A stretch of DNA of 52,982 nt, taken from contig JACPGM010000152.1 in the NCBI GenBank assembly GCA_016188985.1, positions 1 to 52,982 of the forward strand, given 5' to 3'. Origin of the DNA: Lentisphaerota bacterium (GTDB taxonomy: Bacteria; Verrucomicrobiota; Kiritimatiellia; JAAZAB01). The notes beneath the pieces were generated by a model. That model did not search any database. It was not told the DNA's origin and was given only the letters and a program-made list of their open reading frames with translations. This document shows, piece after piece, positions 24,895-33,405 of the stretch (position 1 is the stretch's first letter; each line of letters starts with the position of its first letter). The position numbers and the translations under genes are program-made.

Positions 24895-25467
24895 TCAGCT
24901 CGTCTGCTCCATCGGGGCCGCGGCGGTTTGACCCGCCCCAGCCGGTTCCCGACCGCGAATCTCATCCGCTTCCGCGCGCGTGCGCAACTGTTGCAAGGCA
25001 TTGATGGTGGCGTGCACCACGTTCCACTTATTACTGCTGCCGAGCGACTTGGCCAGCACATTATGGATGCCGGAGAGATTGAGCACCGCGCGCACTCCGC
25101 CGCCGGCAATGACGCCGGTGCCGTCCACGGCCGGTTTTAACAGGACCCGCGAGGCCGAAAACTTGCCACAGACCTCGTGCGGAATGGTGGTGCCATACAG
25201 CTTGATGCGAAACATGGATTTACGGGCAATCTCGCCGCCCTTGCGAATGGCGTCGGCAACTTCGTTGGCCTTACCCAGGCCATACCCGACCTGGCCATGC
25301 TGGTCGCCCACGACGACCACGGCGCTGAAACTCATCCGGCGCCCGCCCTTGACAACCTTGGCGCAGCGTTTTACCTGGACGACATATTCATCCAGCTCGC
25401 CGGGCAACAACGCTTCATCGCCCAGCTCGTCTTTTTGCAGGTCGCGATTCATGGCACTCCCGCTCAT
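24895..25467 (-). CDS. rpsE: 30S ribosomal protein S5
   Basis: S5 (190 residues) contributes to decoding accuracy at the mRNA entry site. Visible signatures are '[21 protein letters not shown]', '[13 protein letters not shown]' and '[19 protein letters not shown]'. The start at 25467 overlaps the rplR stop by 4 nt (ATGA). A second in-frame ATG 15 nt later (25452) has GGGAG 4 nt upstream and is an alternative. The C-terminus ends in an Ala/Gln-rich tail. Confidence 0.97.
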   Translation of the reverse strand: MSGSAMNRDLQKDELGDEALLPGELDEYVVQVKRCAKVVKGGRRMSFSAVVVVGDQHGQVGYGLGKANEVADAIRKGGEIARKSMFRIKLYGTTIPHEVCGKFSASRVLLKPAVDGTGVIAGGGVRAVLNLSGIHNVLAKSLGSSNKWNVVHATINALQQLRTRAEADEIRGREPAGAGQTAAAPMEQTS

Positions 25468-25817
25468 AGTTTTATTCCGGCCTGGCGCGCCGCATCGGCG
25501 ATGGTCTTAAGCCGCCCACCGTAGGCGTGTCCGCCGCGATCAAACACCGCCGTATTAATTCCCTTGGCCTTAGCGGCGGAGGCCGCTTGAAGCCCAAGCT
25601 TCTGGGCCGCGGCGCGATTTGTTTTACCGGCCGATTCCTTGCAACAGGTGGAGACGGCCACCAGGGTAGAGGCCGCGGCGTCATCCACAAACTGCACATA
25701 GATATGTTTATTGGTTACCCGCACGCACATGCGCGGCCGCTCAAGCGTGCCGAACACTTTCTGACGAAGGCGCCGGTGCCGGCGCGCGCGATAGTCCAAT
25801 CTGGTTTTGAGTTTCAT
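25464..25817 (-). CDS. rplR: 50S ribosomal protein L18
   Basis: L18 binds 5S rRNA. The 117-residue protein starts '[20 protein letters not shown]', includes '[20 protein letters not shown]' and ends '[20 protein letters not shown]', all standard. An in-frame GTG at 25826 would add three residues. It is followed by rpsE with a 4-nt overlap. Confidence 0.96.
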   Translation of the reverse strand: MKLKTRLDYRARRHRRLRQKVFGTLERPRMCVRVTNKHIYVQFVDDAAASTLVAVSTCCKESAGKTNRAAAQKLGLQAASAAKAKGINTAVFDRGGHAYGGRLKTIADAARQAGIKL

Positions 25818-25831
25818 AGCTGACACTTAGC

Positions 25832-26368
25832 TTAGGCCACTGTCTTGCCGACTTTACGTTTGACATACTCGCCCTTATAGCGAATGCCTTTGCCCTTGTA
25901 TGGTTCCGCGGGATAAAATGACCGAATCCGGGCGGCCACATCGCCGACAAGTTGTTTATCCGCTCCGCTGACGACGATATTGACGTTATCGGCAACCTTG
26001 ACCTCGATACCGGGGGGAATGGCGAGCTCCACCGGCCGGGAATAGCCCAGGGTGAACACGGCTTTGCGGCCCTGCACGGCGGACTTGAAACCAACCCCCT
26101 GAATTTCCAGCTCCCGGGTATAGCCCTTGGCCACACCTTCCACCATGTTGGCTATCAGGCGGCGGTTCAAACCGTGCAAAGGTGCGCAAGTCGGCTCAGC
26201 CGACTTCGGCTGGATCGCTACCGTGGAGCGTTCCAGGCGGATGGCAAACGGCTCCGGGACGACCATACTCAAGGTTCCTTTCGGACCTTTGACTGAAAGG
26301 GTATTTCCGTCCAGCTTGAGTTCCACCTGCGCCGGAATTGGAATCGGCTTCTGCCCTACGCGTGACAT
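25832..26368 (-). CDS. rplF: 50S ribosomal protein L6
   Basis: L6 lies near the factor-binding site of the 50S subunit. The 178 residues begin 'MSRVGQKPIPIPAQVELKL' and end with the conserved 'YPAEPYKGKGIRYKGEYVKRK'. An in-frame codon at 26377 would extend it by three residues, but MSRVG is the family start. It lies between rpsH and rplR as usual. Confidence 0.97.
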   Translation of the reverse strand: MSRVGQKPIPIPAQVELKLDGNTLSVKGPKGTLSMVVPEPFAIRLERSTVAIQPKSAEPTCAPLHGLNRRLIANMVEGVAKGYTRELEIQGVGFKSAVQGRKAVFTLGYSRPVELAIPPGIEVKVADNVNIVVSGADKQLVGDVAARIRSFYPAEPYKGKGIRYKGEYVKRKVGKTVA

Positions 26369-26381
26369 TGTTCTCATATTC

Positions 26382-26780
26382 TCACCAGATGGTGCAAAGC
26401 CACTCGCCGCCGAGATGCTGCCGGCGCGCTTCGGCGTCGGTCAGCAGACCGCGGGACGTGCTGACAATAGCAATACCCGTGCCGCTCTTTATCGGCCGCA
26501 GCGCCGTGGCGCGGACATAACGCCGCAGGCCCGGCTTGCTGATGCGCCGCAGGCCGCGGATCACCCGCTCGCGGCCCGGTTGAAACTTCAGATACAGCCG
26601 CAGCACCTTGCCATGGTCGCCGCCCTCGGTCGTATAATCCTGAATAAAGCCTTCCCGCTTGAGAATCCGCGCCAGTCCGTCCTTGAGCCGGGAATAGGGC
26701 ACGTGCACTACCTCCTGCCGGACCAGGTTGGCATTGCGCACTCTGGTCAACATATCGCCAATAGGATCGCTGAGATTCAT
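26382..26780 (-). CDS. rpsH: 30S ribosomal protein S8
   Basis: S8 binds the central domain of 16S rRNA and is the translational repressor of the spc operon in E. coli. The 132-residue protein has 'DPIGDMLTRVRNANLVRQE' and the C-terminal 'GTGIAIVSTSRGLLTDAEARR'. The start at 26780 gives the family N-terminus; it begins 20 nt after the rpsN stop. Confidence 0.97.
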   Translation of the reverse strand: MNLSDPIGDMLTRVRNANLVRQEVVHVPYSRLKDGLARILKREGFIQDYTTEGGDHGKVLRLYLKFQPGRERVIRGLRRISKPGLRRYVRATALRPIKSGTGIAIVSTSRGLLTDAEARRQHLGGEWLCTIW

Positions 26781-26800
26781 TTTAAGGCTCTCTTCCGATG

Positions 26801-26986
26801 TTACCAACTGGCTTTAATCACGCCCGGGATCTGGCCCACCGCGGCCAGTTCCCGGAAACAGATGCGGCACAACTGAAATTTACGCAGATAGGCGCGCCGC
26901 CGCCCGCAGTTGCGACAACGGTTGTAGCGCCGCGTGCTGAACTTGGGCTTGCGCTCCGCCTTTACCATTTGTGACAATTTGGCCAA
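26801..26986 (-). CDS. rpsN: 30S ribosomal protein S14 type Z (TTG start)
   Basis: The 61-residue zinc-binding form of S14, with '[20 protein letters not shown]' holding both CxxC pairs. No ATG gives the full protein. A TTG at 26984-26986 is preceded by GAGGAG with 8-nt spacing and gives [16 protein letters not shown] and exactly 61 residues, the usual length for this type. An internal ATG would cut six residues. Confidence 0.94.
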   Translation of the reverse strand: MAKLSQMVKAERKPKFSTRRYNRCRNCGRRRAYLRKFQLCRICFRELAAVGQIPGVIKASW

Positions 26987-26999
26987 GAAACGTTCTCCT

Positions 27000-27554
27000 C
27001 TATTTTGCCGCGGCCGCCGCGGCCGCAAACGGCATGCCCAGCAACCGCAGAAGGTCGCGGGCCTCGTCATCGGCGCGGGCGGTGGTCACAATCGTTATGT
27101 GCATGCCTTGGGTTTTCTTTACTTCGTCGGCCACGATTTCCGGGAATACGGTCTGCTCGTGCAGCCCGAGCGTATAATTGCCGCGCCCGTCAAAGCCTTC
27201 CGGCGACAAGCCGCGGAAATCGCGCAGCCGCGGCAGCACGGTATTTACCAGCCGGTCGAAAAACTCGAACATCCGCGCGCCGCGCAAGGTTACCATGGCG
27301 CCTACCGGCATGCCCTGGCGCAACTTGAAGTTGGCAATACTCTGGCGCGCGCGGCGCAGCACCGGCTGCTGTCCGGTGATGGTCGCCAAGTCGCGCAAGA
27401 GGGTCTTGACCACATCTTTCTCGATCGTGGAATTAAGGCCCATATTCACGACGATTTTGACGATGCGCGGCGCCTGGAGCGCATTGCCATAATTGCGCTG
27501 CTTCTGCAGCGCCGGGACCACTTCCCGGATATATTTATCCTTCAGTCGAGCCAT
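27000..27554 (-). CDS. rplE: 50S ribosomal protein L5
   Basis: L5 carries 5S rRNA into the central protuberance and contacts the P-site tRNA. The 184 residues include '[15 protein letters not shown]', '[21 protein letters not shown]' and '[20 protein letters not shown]'. The C-terminus ends in a run of eight Ala and a Lys. A GAGG lies upstream of the ATG, next to a tandem palindromic repeat that separates it from rplX. Confidence 0.97.
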   Translation of the reverse strand: MARLKDKYIREVVPALQKQRNYGNALQAPRIVKIVVNMGLNSTIEKDVVKTLLRDLATITGQQPVLRRARQSIANFKLRQGMPVGAMVTLRGARMFEFFDRLVNTVLPRLRDFRGLSPEGFDGRGNYTLGLHEQTVFPEIVADEVKKTQGMHITIVTTARADDEARDLLRLLGMPFAAAAAAAK

Positions 27555-27569
27555 CTTCTTTGTCCTCTA

Positions 27570-27661
27570 CCCTCCGAAGCTATCAAGCTCAGGAGGGCCT
27601 GCCCTCCGAAGCTATCAAGCTCAGGAGGGCCTGCCCTCCGAAGCTTCTTAGCGTAGGAGGG
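27570..27661. repeat. Tandem palindromic repeat in the rplX-rplE gap
   Basis: Two identical 32-nt units (27570-27601 and 27602-27633) are followed by a diverged third (27634-27661). Each unit starts CCCTCC and ends GGAGGG, so each can form a hairpin. The array ends directly at the rplX stop codon. On the transcript each GGAGGG also resembles a Shine-Dalgarno sequence. Confidence 0.8.
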
Positions 27662-27997
27662 TCACCCATCAAAACTATGGCCGCAGACCTTGCACTTGCG
27701 TCCGGCCTTGCCATCCGCGCCGCGTTCACGCGCCACGCGGACCCCATCCTTGCAGTGCGGGCAATACAGCATCAAATTGGCAACGGCAATTGGTCCTTCC
27801 TTCTTAATAATGCCGCCTTTGGGACGGTCCTGCGACTTGCGCAGACACTTATGAATATAATTGAGACCCTCCACGACGGCCAGGGCCTTACCCGGCATGA
27901 CCTGCAAAACCTTACCGGTCTTCTTACCCTCGGCCTCGCGCCCGGCGCAGACCAGGACGATATCGTTGCGGCGAATATGGCAGGCAAAGGCGGCCAT
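27662..27997 (-). CDS. rplX: 50S ribosomal protein L24 with C-terminal zinc-ribbon cysteines
   Basis: L24 is an assembly initiator at the exit-tunnel opening. The KOW-containing part ('HIRRNDIVLVCAGREAEGKKTGKVLQV' region) and 'GGIIKKEGPIAVANLMLY' are normal. After that, where most L24 proteins have a short loop, this one has 'CPHCKDG' and 'CKVCGHSF', two CxxC pairs that could bind zinc. Length is 111 residues. It follows rplN directly (2-nt gap). Confidence 0.96.
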   Translation of the reverse strand: MAAFACHIRRNDIVLVCAGREAEGKKTGKVLQVMPGKALAVVEGLNYIHKCLRKSQDRPKGGIIKKEGPIAVANLMLYCPHCKDGVRVARERGADGKAGRKCKVCGHSFDG

Positions 27998-27999
27998 GT

Positions 28000-28365
28000 T
28001 TACAGAACCTCCGGGGCCAGCGAAATGATCTTGGCAAAATTTTTATCGCGCAGTTCCCGCGCCACCGGCCCGAAAATGCGGGTGCCCAACGGGTTCATGG
28101 TTTCATCCACCAGCACGCAAGCATTACGATCAAAGCGCAGCAACGAACCATCCGGCCGGCGCACGGGGGATTTCGTGCGCACAATGACGGCCAGGCGCAC
28201 GTCGCCCTTCTTGACCAGCGCATCCGGCTGCGCCTCGCGAATGGCCACTCGGATCAAATCGCCGAGATGGCCGTAGCGTTTGCGCTGGCCCAGAATACGG
28301 AAGCACTTGGCCATGCGCGCCCCCGTGTTATCCGCCACGTCTAAATAAGTCTCTTCTTGAATCAT
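28000..28365 (-). CDS. rplN: 50S ribosomal protein L14
   Basis: L14 lies at the subunit interface and binds the silencing factor RsfS in other bacteria. The 121 residues start '[20 protein letters not shown]' and hold '[19 protein letters not shown]' and '[17 protein letters not shown]'. The ATG overlaps the rpsQ stop by 4 nt. Confidence 0.98.
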   Translation of the reverse strand: MIQEETYLDVADNTGARMAKCFRILGQRKRYGHLGDLIRVAIREAQPDALVKKGDVRLAVIVRTKSPVRRPDGSLLRFDRNACVLVDETMNPLGTRIFGPVARELRDKNFAKIISLAPEVL

Positions 28366-28658
28366 TTCTTTTCCGTAAGTTGCGCCGCCGGCGGCGCCGC
28401 CGAGACCGCTTTAACCACGCTCAGCAACCGCCAGCGTTTGCGGCGGCTCATCGGGCGGGTCTCCATGATCCGGACCGTATCACCGACCTTGGCCTGGTTG
28501 GTCTCGTCATGCACAAAAAACTTATTGGCCAGGCGCATTTCCTTGCCATAGATCGGATGGCGCGCCCGCCACGCGACCTTAACCACAATAGTCTTGGCCA
28601 TGGCGTTGCTAATCACAATACCGGTGCGTTCTTTACGTTTGCCGCGGGTTGTTGGCAT
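28362..28658 (-). CDS. rpsQ: 30S ribosomal protein S17
   Basis: S17 binds 16S rRNA early in 30S assembly. The 98-residue protein begins '[20 protein letters not shown]' and has the OB-fold blocks 'AKTIVVKV', '[20 protein letters not shown]' and '[20 protein letters not shown]'. The start at 28658 lies one nt after the rpmC stop. Confidence 0.97.
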   Translation of the reverse strand: MPTTRGKRKERTGIVISNAMAKTIVVKVAWRARHPIYGKEMRLANKFFVHDETNQAKVGDTVRIMETRPMSRRKRWRLLSVVKAVSAAPPAAQLTEKK

Positions 28659-28659
28659 G

Positions 28660-28872
28660 TTAAGTTTTAGCCGTTGCCGGCGCCCTCTTTTTCTCGTTAA
28701 GCAGCGTCCGCAGCCGGGCAATCTCCCGGCGGATCAGACGGATCTGCAGCGGGTTATCCAGCTTGCCGGTTGCTTTCACTTTTTGCAGTTCAAAGGCTTC
28801 CTTGAGCGCATCGTCAAGTTTCTGCTCCAGTTCATCCGGGGCAAGTTCACGCAGTTCCTTGGCTTTACTCAT
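28660..28872 (-). CDS. rpmC: 50S ribosomal protein L29
   Basis: L29 lies at the exit tunnel and forms part of the docking site for trigger factor and SRP. The 70 residues form two helices, 'KELRELAPDELEQKLDDALK' and 'NPLQIRLIRREIARLRTLLN', the standard L29 layout. Confidence 0.96.
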   Translation of the reverse strand: MSKAKELRELAPDELEQKLDDALKEAFELQKVKATGKLDNPLQIRLIRREIARLRTLLNEKKRAPATAKT

Positions 28873-28887
28873 AATAAAAAATTTCCA

Positions 28888-29301
28888 TTAAATCAGCGCG
28901 GCATGGCGCGCCACAAAACGCGTCCTAATCGGCAATTTGGAAGCCGCCAGCCGCAGTGCTTCCCGGGCAATGTGCTCGGTGACCCCGTCAATTTCAAAAA
29001 GCATACGGCCATTTTTCACCACGGCCACCCAGAATTCCGGCACGCCTTTGCCGCGGCCCATGCGGGTTTCCAGCGCTTTCTTGCTGACGGGCTTATCGGG
29101 AAAAATCCGCACCCAGACTTTGCCGCGGTGCTTGAGGTGCCGGTTGACGGCCACCCGGCAAGACTCAATCTGCACGGCCTTGATCCAGGCCCGATCCAGC
29201 GCCTGCAAGCCATATTCACCGAAAGCCAAAGTATCGCCGGAGGTGGCCTCGCCCTTGCGGCTGCCGCGTTGCACCTTGCGATACTTGACCCGTTTAGGCA
29301 T
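28888..29301 (-). CDS. rplP: 50S ribosomal protein L16
   Basis: L16 organises the A-site tRNA elbow on the 50S subunit. The 137 residues start '[19 protein letters not shown]' and include '[14 protein letters not shown]' and '[20 protein letters not shown]'. The start at 29301 overlaps the rpsC end by 8 nt; long upstream frame extensions are the rpsC sequence read in another frame. Confidence 0.97.
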   Translation of the reverse strand: MPKRVKYRKVQRGSRKGEATSGDTLAFGEYGLQALDRAWIKAVQIESCRVAVNRHLKHRGKVWVRIFPDKPVSKKALETRMGRGKGVPEFWVAVVKNGRMLFEIDGVTEHIAREALRLAASKLPIRTRFVARHAALI

Positions 29302-29965
29302 TTCCGGCACGGCGCAGCCCTCCCGTTTTCGGCTCTGTTTCCGTTTCCGGCTTTGTACAAATCCAGACTTTGACGCCGACCTTACCCGCCACGGTATGGG
29401 CCTCAGCCGCGCCGTAATCAACATGGGCGCGCAGGGTGTGCAGGGGCACCGAGCCCTCCTTATAAGTCTCCCGGCGGGCCAGGTCCGCGCCACCCAGGCG
29501 CCCGGAGATTTGCACTTTAATTCCCAGGGCCTTCATGTCCATGGCGATCTTAATGGCTTTTTTCATGGCCCGCCGGAAGGAAACGCGCCGCTCCAACTGG
29601 ATGGCAATGTTCTCCGCCACCAACCGGGCATTGAGGTCGGCATTGCGAATTTCCTTGATGTCCAGGTAGACTTCCCGGCCAGTCGCGCTGGAGAGTTCTT
29701 CGCGCAGCTTCTCGATATCCTGACCTTTATGGCCGATAACGATCCCCGGTCGGGCGGTAAAAATTGTCACGCGCACCCGGTTGGCATACCGCTCGATCGT
29801 AACCACCGGCACGGCGGCGCCGGCGAGCCGCTGCATAACCCGGGAGCGAATTTTCAGGTCCTCGTGAAAGAACTCGCCGTATTGCCGCTTTTCCGCGTAC
29901 CAGCGCGACTGCCAATCCTTGTTGACGGCCACGCGAAACCCGATGGGATTAACCTTTTGGCCCAA
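29294..29965 (-). CDS. rpsC: 30S ribosomal protein S3 (TTG start)
   Basis: S3 is at the mRNA entry and has helicase activity with S4 and S5. The KH domain '[21 protein letters not shown]' and the C-terminal '[25 protein letters not shown]' are clear. The family N-terminus is [11 protein letters not shown]; here [10 protein letters not shown] is preceded by TTG (29963-29965) with AAGGAG 7 nt upstream. That TTG is taken as the start, giving 223 residues and removing a spurious upstream extension. Confidence 0.95.
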   Translation of the reverse strand: MGQKVNPIGFRVAVNKDWQSRWYAEKRQYGEFFHEDLKIRSRVMQRLAGAAVPVVTIERYANRVRVTIFTARPGIVIGHKGQDIEKLREELSSATGREVYLDIKEIRNADLNARLVAENIAIQLERRVSFRRAMKKAIKIAMDMKALGIKVQISGRLGGADLARRETYKEGSVPLHTLRAHVDYGAAEAHTVAGKVGVKVWICTKPETETEPKTGGLRRAGNA

Positions 29966-30030
29966 GAGCAAACTCCTTTCAACTTTTGTCAAACCACCAC
30001 AGCGATAAAACCCGTGCCAACACCGGCAAC

Positions 30031-30363
30031 TCAATCATTGGTTAAAATCACCCGAATATGGCTGCTGCGCTTGACCACCGGCCGCGCCATGCCGCGCGAG
30101 CGCGACCAGAACCGCCGCAGGCTCGGCCCCTGTTCCACGACAACCCGCTCTACCCGAAATTCTTCGGCTGATTGCTTGGCATTGTTTTCGGCGTTGGCAA
30201 TGGCCGACTTCAACACCTTGCCGATCAGGAAACCGGCTTTCTGGCGACTGAAGGCCGTAGCCCGCAAGGCCTCGGCCACGGAAAGTCCTTTCAGCAACCG
30301 GGCCAGGGGCAGAGCCTTGCTCGGCGCAATGCGCGTAAAGCGTGATGAAGCCGTAATTTTCAT
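30031..30363 (-). CDS. rplV: 50S ribosomal protein L22
   Basis: L22 lines the exit tunnel with L4. The 110-residue protein has '[20 protein letters not shown]', '[20 protein letters not shown]' and the tunnel-loop region '[21 protein letters not shown]'. ATG at 30363 is chosen over an in-frame GTG nine nt upstream. Confidence 0.97.
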   Translation of the reverse strand: MKITASSRFTRIAPSKALPLARLLKGLSVAEALRATAFSRQKAGFLIGKVLKSAIANAENNAKQSAEEFRVERVVVEQGPSLRRFWSRSRGMARPVVKRSSHIRVILTND

Positions 30364-30372
30364 TCTGAGCAC

Positions 30373-30657
30373 TTAAGTCTTTTCCGCAGTCTTTTCGGTA
30401 TGCACGCCGTGCTTCTTAAAGATGCGCGTGGGCGAGAATTCGCCCAGGCGGTGGCCGACCATGTTCTCGGTCACATACACGGACACGTGAACCTTGCCGT
30501 TATGCACCGCAAAGGTATGGCCGACAAACTCAGGCACAATCATGGAGCGCCGCGACCAGGTGCGGATTGGCCGTTTCTCGCCCGACTTGTTGAGCCGTTC
30601 CACTTTTTCCATAAGATAATCGGCGAAATACGGGCCTTTTTTTAGTGAGCGCGCCAT
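30373..30657 (-). CDS. rpsS: 30S ribosomal protein S19
   Basis: S19 forms a complex with S13 in the 30S head. The 94 residues begin '[20 protein letters not shown]' and contain '[20 protein letters not shown]' and '[17 protein letters not shown]', all canonical. It lies 3 nt after rplB. Confidence 0.98.
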   Translation of the reverse strand: MARSLKKGPYFADYLMEKVERLNKSGEKRPIRTWSRRSMIVPEFVGHTFAVHNGKVHVSVYVTENMVGHRLGEFSPTRIFKKHGVHTEKTAEKT

Positions 30658-30660
30658 GGG

Positions 30661-31482
30661 TTACTTCCTCCGTGCAATGATAAAGCGTTCCGATTTCCGG
30701 TGCGGGCGCCGGGTCTTCTTGCCTTTGGCATACTGGCCCCACGGCGAGCGCGGATGGCCGCCGGTGGATTTGCCTTCGCCGCCACCCAAGGGGTGATCAA
30801 CCGGGTTCATCGCCCGTCCGCGCACCGTCGGCCGAATTCCCCGCCAGCGGGCGCGTCCAGCCTTGCCATATTTCACGCTGGCATGGTCCACGTTGCCGAC
30901 TTGGCCGATGGTGGCCCGGCAATTCACGTGCAGCCGGCGCACTTCACCCGAAGGCAGCTTGACATTGGCATAAAGACCCTCACGGGACATTACCGTCGCA
31001 GCCTGGCCCGCGCCACGCGCCAACTGAGCGCCCCGTCCCGGCTGCAACTCAACATTATGAATGGGCACCCCCAGCGGAATGCGCTCCAGGCGCAACACAT
31101 TGCCGATGGACGGTTCCGCCTCCGGGCCGGCCACCAGCACCGCCCCGGTGGAAAGCCCCACCGGCGCCAGAATATAACGTTTTTCGCCGTCGGCATAATG
31201 CAAGAGCGCAATGCGCGCGCTGCGGTTAGGGTCGTATTCGATCGCGACTACCTTGGCCGGGATATTGAGCTTTTCGCGTTTGAAATCTATAACGCGAAAC
31301 AGCCGGCGATGGCGGCCCCCGCGGTGGCGCACGGTAATGCGGCCGGCCGAGTTGCGGCCCGCTCTGAACTTGAAAGCCTTCAGCAGCGAACGCTCCGGCT
31401 GCGAGCGCGTAATTTCCTCGAAGGCCGGCACAGCAGCGAACCGGTTGCTCGCGGTCGTCGGCTGGAATGTCTTAATCGGCAT
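30661..31482 (-). CDS. rplB: 50S ribosomal protein L2
   Basis: L2 is needed for subunit association and peptidyl transfer. The 273-residue protein starts '[20 protein letters not shown]' and keeps '[19 protein letters not shown]' and '[19 protein letters not shown]', which includes the conserved histidine near the peptidyl transferase centre. Confidence 0.98.
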   Translation of the reverse strand: MPIKTFQPTTASNRFAAVPAFEEITRSQPERSLLKAFKFRAGRNSAGRITVRHRGGRHRRLFRVIDFKREKLNIPAKVVAIEYDPNRSARIALLHYADGEKRYILAPVGLSTGAVLVAGPEAEPSIGNVLRLERIPLGVPIHNVELQPGRGAQLARGAGQAATVMSREGLYANVKLPSGEVRRLHVNCRATIGQVGNVDHASVKYGKAGRARWRGIRPTVRGRAMNPVDHPLGGGEGKSTGGHPRSPWGQYAKGKKTRRPHRKSERFIIARRK

Positions 31483-31533
31483 AATCTTTTCCTGCGGCAG
31501 GAAAGCTACTTAGCCCTCCGTCCGCCACTTGGT

Positions 31534-31818
31534 TTACACAATTTCGATTTTATCGCCGGCTCTCAGGGTAACCAGCGCCCGCTTTTGGAGCGCGGTATGG
31601 CCGTAACTGGCAGTGCGCTCGCGCTTGGGCTTGCCCTTGCGGCGCAGAGTATTGACCTTGACAACGTGCACCTTGAATAATTGCTCCACGGCCTGTTTGA
31701 TCTCCTGCTTGTTGGCCGCGGGCGCCACCTTGAAGCAGTAGCGGTTGGCTTTCTCAATGTCGCGCGAAATCTTTTCCGACATGATTAGCGTGTTTACGAT
31801 TGTGTAAGCGGGTTTCAT
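31534..31818 (-). CDS. rplW: 50S ribosomal protein L23
   Basis: L23 at the exit tunnel docks trigger factor and SRP. The 94 residues have 'TLIMSEKISRDIEKANRYCF', 'ANKQEIKQAVEQLFKVHVVK' and 'VNTLRRKGKPKRERT'. The start overlaps the rplD stop by 4 nt. Confidence 0.96.
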   Translation of the reverse strand: MKPAYTIVNTLIMSEKISRDIEKANRYCFKVAPAANKQEIKQAVEQLFKVHVVKVNTLRRKGKPKRERTASYGHTALQKRALVTLRAGDKIEIV

Positions 31819-32447
31819 CGGGCCGGTTTCAACCTTTTCTCCAGCGTTGCGAGGGCCTCCTTGGTAACGAGCACGACGGGATAGCGCGCCAACTGATACA
31901 CCTGCACATCCCGGGCCAAAGCAAGTTCAACCTGACGCAGATTGCGCAGGGCCAGCCGCACATTTCCATCCGGTTTTTCCAGGACAATCAACACCGGCCC
32001 TTGCAATCCCAAAGCCTTCAGCACTGAGAGCAGCGCCTTGGTCTTGGGCTCAGGGAGCGTCAGCTCGTCCAGAACCCGCAGAGCCTGGCCGGCCACTTTT
32101 TCACTGAAGGCGCGGCGGAAAGCCAGTTGCGCCACTTTGCGGTTAATGCTCTTGGCATAGCTGCGCGGCTTAGGCCCGAACACAACTCCGCCGCCCCGCC
32201 AGATGGGCGACTGCCGGTAGCCGGCCCGCGCCAGGCCAAGCCCCTTTTGCCGCCAAGGCTTGCGGTTGGAGCCGGCCACCTCGCCCTTGGTCAAGGTCGA
32301 GGCCGTGCCCGCGCGCAATCCCGCGCGAAAGGCCACCAGCACGTCCTGCAAGGCTTGCGCGCCGCGGTCCAACACCAGAAGATCATCGGCAATCTCGATC
32401 TCGCCTACCGGAGCGCCCGCGCTGTTCTGGATTGCCAGGCGGCTCAT
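31815..32447 (-). CDS. rplD: 50S ribosomal protein L4
   Basis: L4 lines the exit tunnel, represses the S10 operon in E. coli and binds RNase E there. The 210 residues show the tunnel-loop block 'GSNRKPWRQKGLGLARAGYR' and 'SPIWRGGGVVFGPKPRSYAK'. The start overlaps the rplC stop by 4 nt and the end overlaps rplW by 4 nt. Confidence 0.97.
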   Translation of the reverse strand: MSRLAIQNSAGAPVGEIEIADDLLVLDRGAQALQDVLVAFRAGLRAGTASTLTKGEVAGSNRKPWRQKGLGLARAGYRQSPIWRGGGVVFGPKPRSYAKSINRKVAQLAFRRAFSEKVAGQALRVLDELTLPEPKTKALLSVLKALGLQGPVLIVLEKPDGNVRLALRNLRQVELALARDVQVYQLARYPVVLVTKEALATLEKRLKPAR

Positions 32448-33082
32448 TTGGGTTGCCCTCGTTTGACCGACTTCTTTACCAGCACCACTTGGCCGGCATG
32501 GCCGGGAACCGCCCCGCGCACCAGCAAAACATGTTCTTCGGGATAAATCTTCACGACTTCCAGGTTCTGCTGGGTCACGCGCTCCACGCCCATGTGGCCC
32601 GGCATGTGTTTGCCCTTGTGAATGCGGCCCGGCAATTCCCGGCAGCCGACCGAACCTACCCGCCGTTTGGAGTGGCCCCCGTGGGTCATCGGTCCGCCGC
32701 GCATGCGGAAGCGGCGCACCACGCCGGCAAAGCCCTTGCCCTTGGAAACGCCGCTGACATCCACAAAAGGCACGCCTTCAAACACCTTCACCGTCAGAAC
32801 ATCCCCGGGCTTCAACTCGTCGGCGGCCGCCACCGGCAGTTCGCAGCGGTGGCGCAACGGCGGCACGTTGAGTTTTTTAAAAACGCCCAGGTCCGCGCCG
32901 GTCAACGTTTTGGCGCCGCCGGCGTCGAACGCCAGTTGCACGGCGTCATACCCTTCGTGCGCGCGGGTTTTGCGCTGCAGCACCGTGCAGGGGCCGCAGG
33001 CAATGGCCGTCACCGGCACCTGGTGGCCCTGCGCGTTGAAAATGCGGGTCATGCCCAGTTTTTTTCCAAGTAATCCTTGCAT
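32444..33082 (-). CDS. rplC: 50S ribosomal protein L3
   Basis: L3 nucleates 50S assembly. The 212-residue protein starts 'MQGLLGKKLGMTRIFNAQGH' and includes 'VSGVSKGKGFAGVVRRF' and 'GPMTHGGHSKRRVGSVG'. The glutamine methylated by PrmB in E. coli (in GSIGQ) is Cys here (GSVGC), so that modification is not expected. The start at 33082 gives the family N-terminus; long upstream frame extensions run through rpsJ in another frame. Confidence 0.97.
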   Translation of the reverse strand: MQGLLGKKLGMTRIFNAQGHQVPVTAIACGPCTVLQRKTRAHEGYDAVQLAFDAGGAKTLTGADLGVFKKLNVPPLRHRCELPVAAADELKPGDVLTVKVFEGVPFVDVSGVSKGKGFAGVVRRFRMRGGPMTHGGHSKRRVGSVGCRELPGRIHKGKHMPGHMGVERVTQQNLEVVKIYPEEHVLLVRGAVPGHAGQVVLVKKSVKRGQPK

Positions 33083-33089
33083 GATAAAC

Positions 33090-33398
33090 TCAGAGTTTAA
33101 TGGAAATATCAACGCCGGCCGGTAAATTGAGTTTTTTAAGCTCATCCACCGTCTTGGCGGTCGGCCCGATAATATCCAGCAGGCGTTTATGCGTTCTGAT
33201 TTCAAACTGGTCCATGGACTTCTTGTCGGCGTGCGGGCTGCGATTGACGGTGAACCGCGCGATGCGCGTGGGCAAGGGGATTGGCCCCGAGACACGCGCG
33301 CCGGTGCGTTTGGCGGTTTCGACAATATCGCCGGCCGATTGATCCAGCGCGCGGAAGTCATAAGACTTCAGGCGGATGCGTATGCGTTGTTCTTCCAT
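33090..33398 (-). CDS. rpsJ: 30S ribosomal protein S10
   Basis: S10 acts in the 30S head and, as NusE, in transcription antitermination with NusB. The 102 residues include '[20 protein letters not shown]' and '[19 protein letters not shown]'. ATG at 33398 is chosen; an in-frame TTG at 33416 would overlap the fusA stop. The gene follows fusA by 7 nt; tuf, often found between them, is absent here. Confidence 0.97.
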   Translation of the reverse strand: MEEQRIRIRLKSYDFRALDQSAGDIVETAKRTGARVSGPIPLPTRIARFTVNRSPHADKKSMDQFEIRTHKRLLDIIGPTAKTVDELKKLNLPAGVDISIKL

Positions 33399-33405
33399 AA
33401 GGCTT

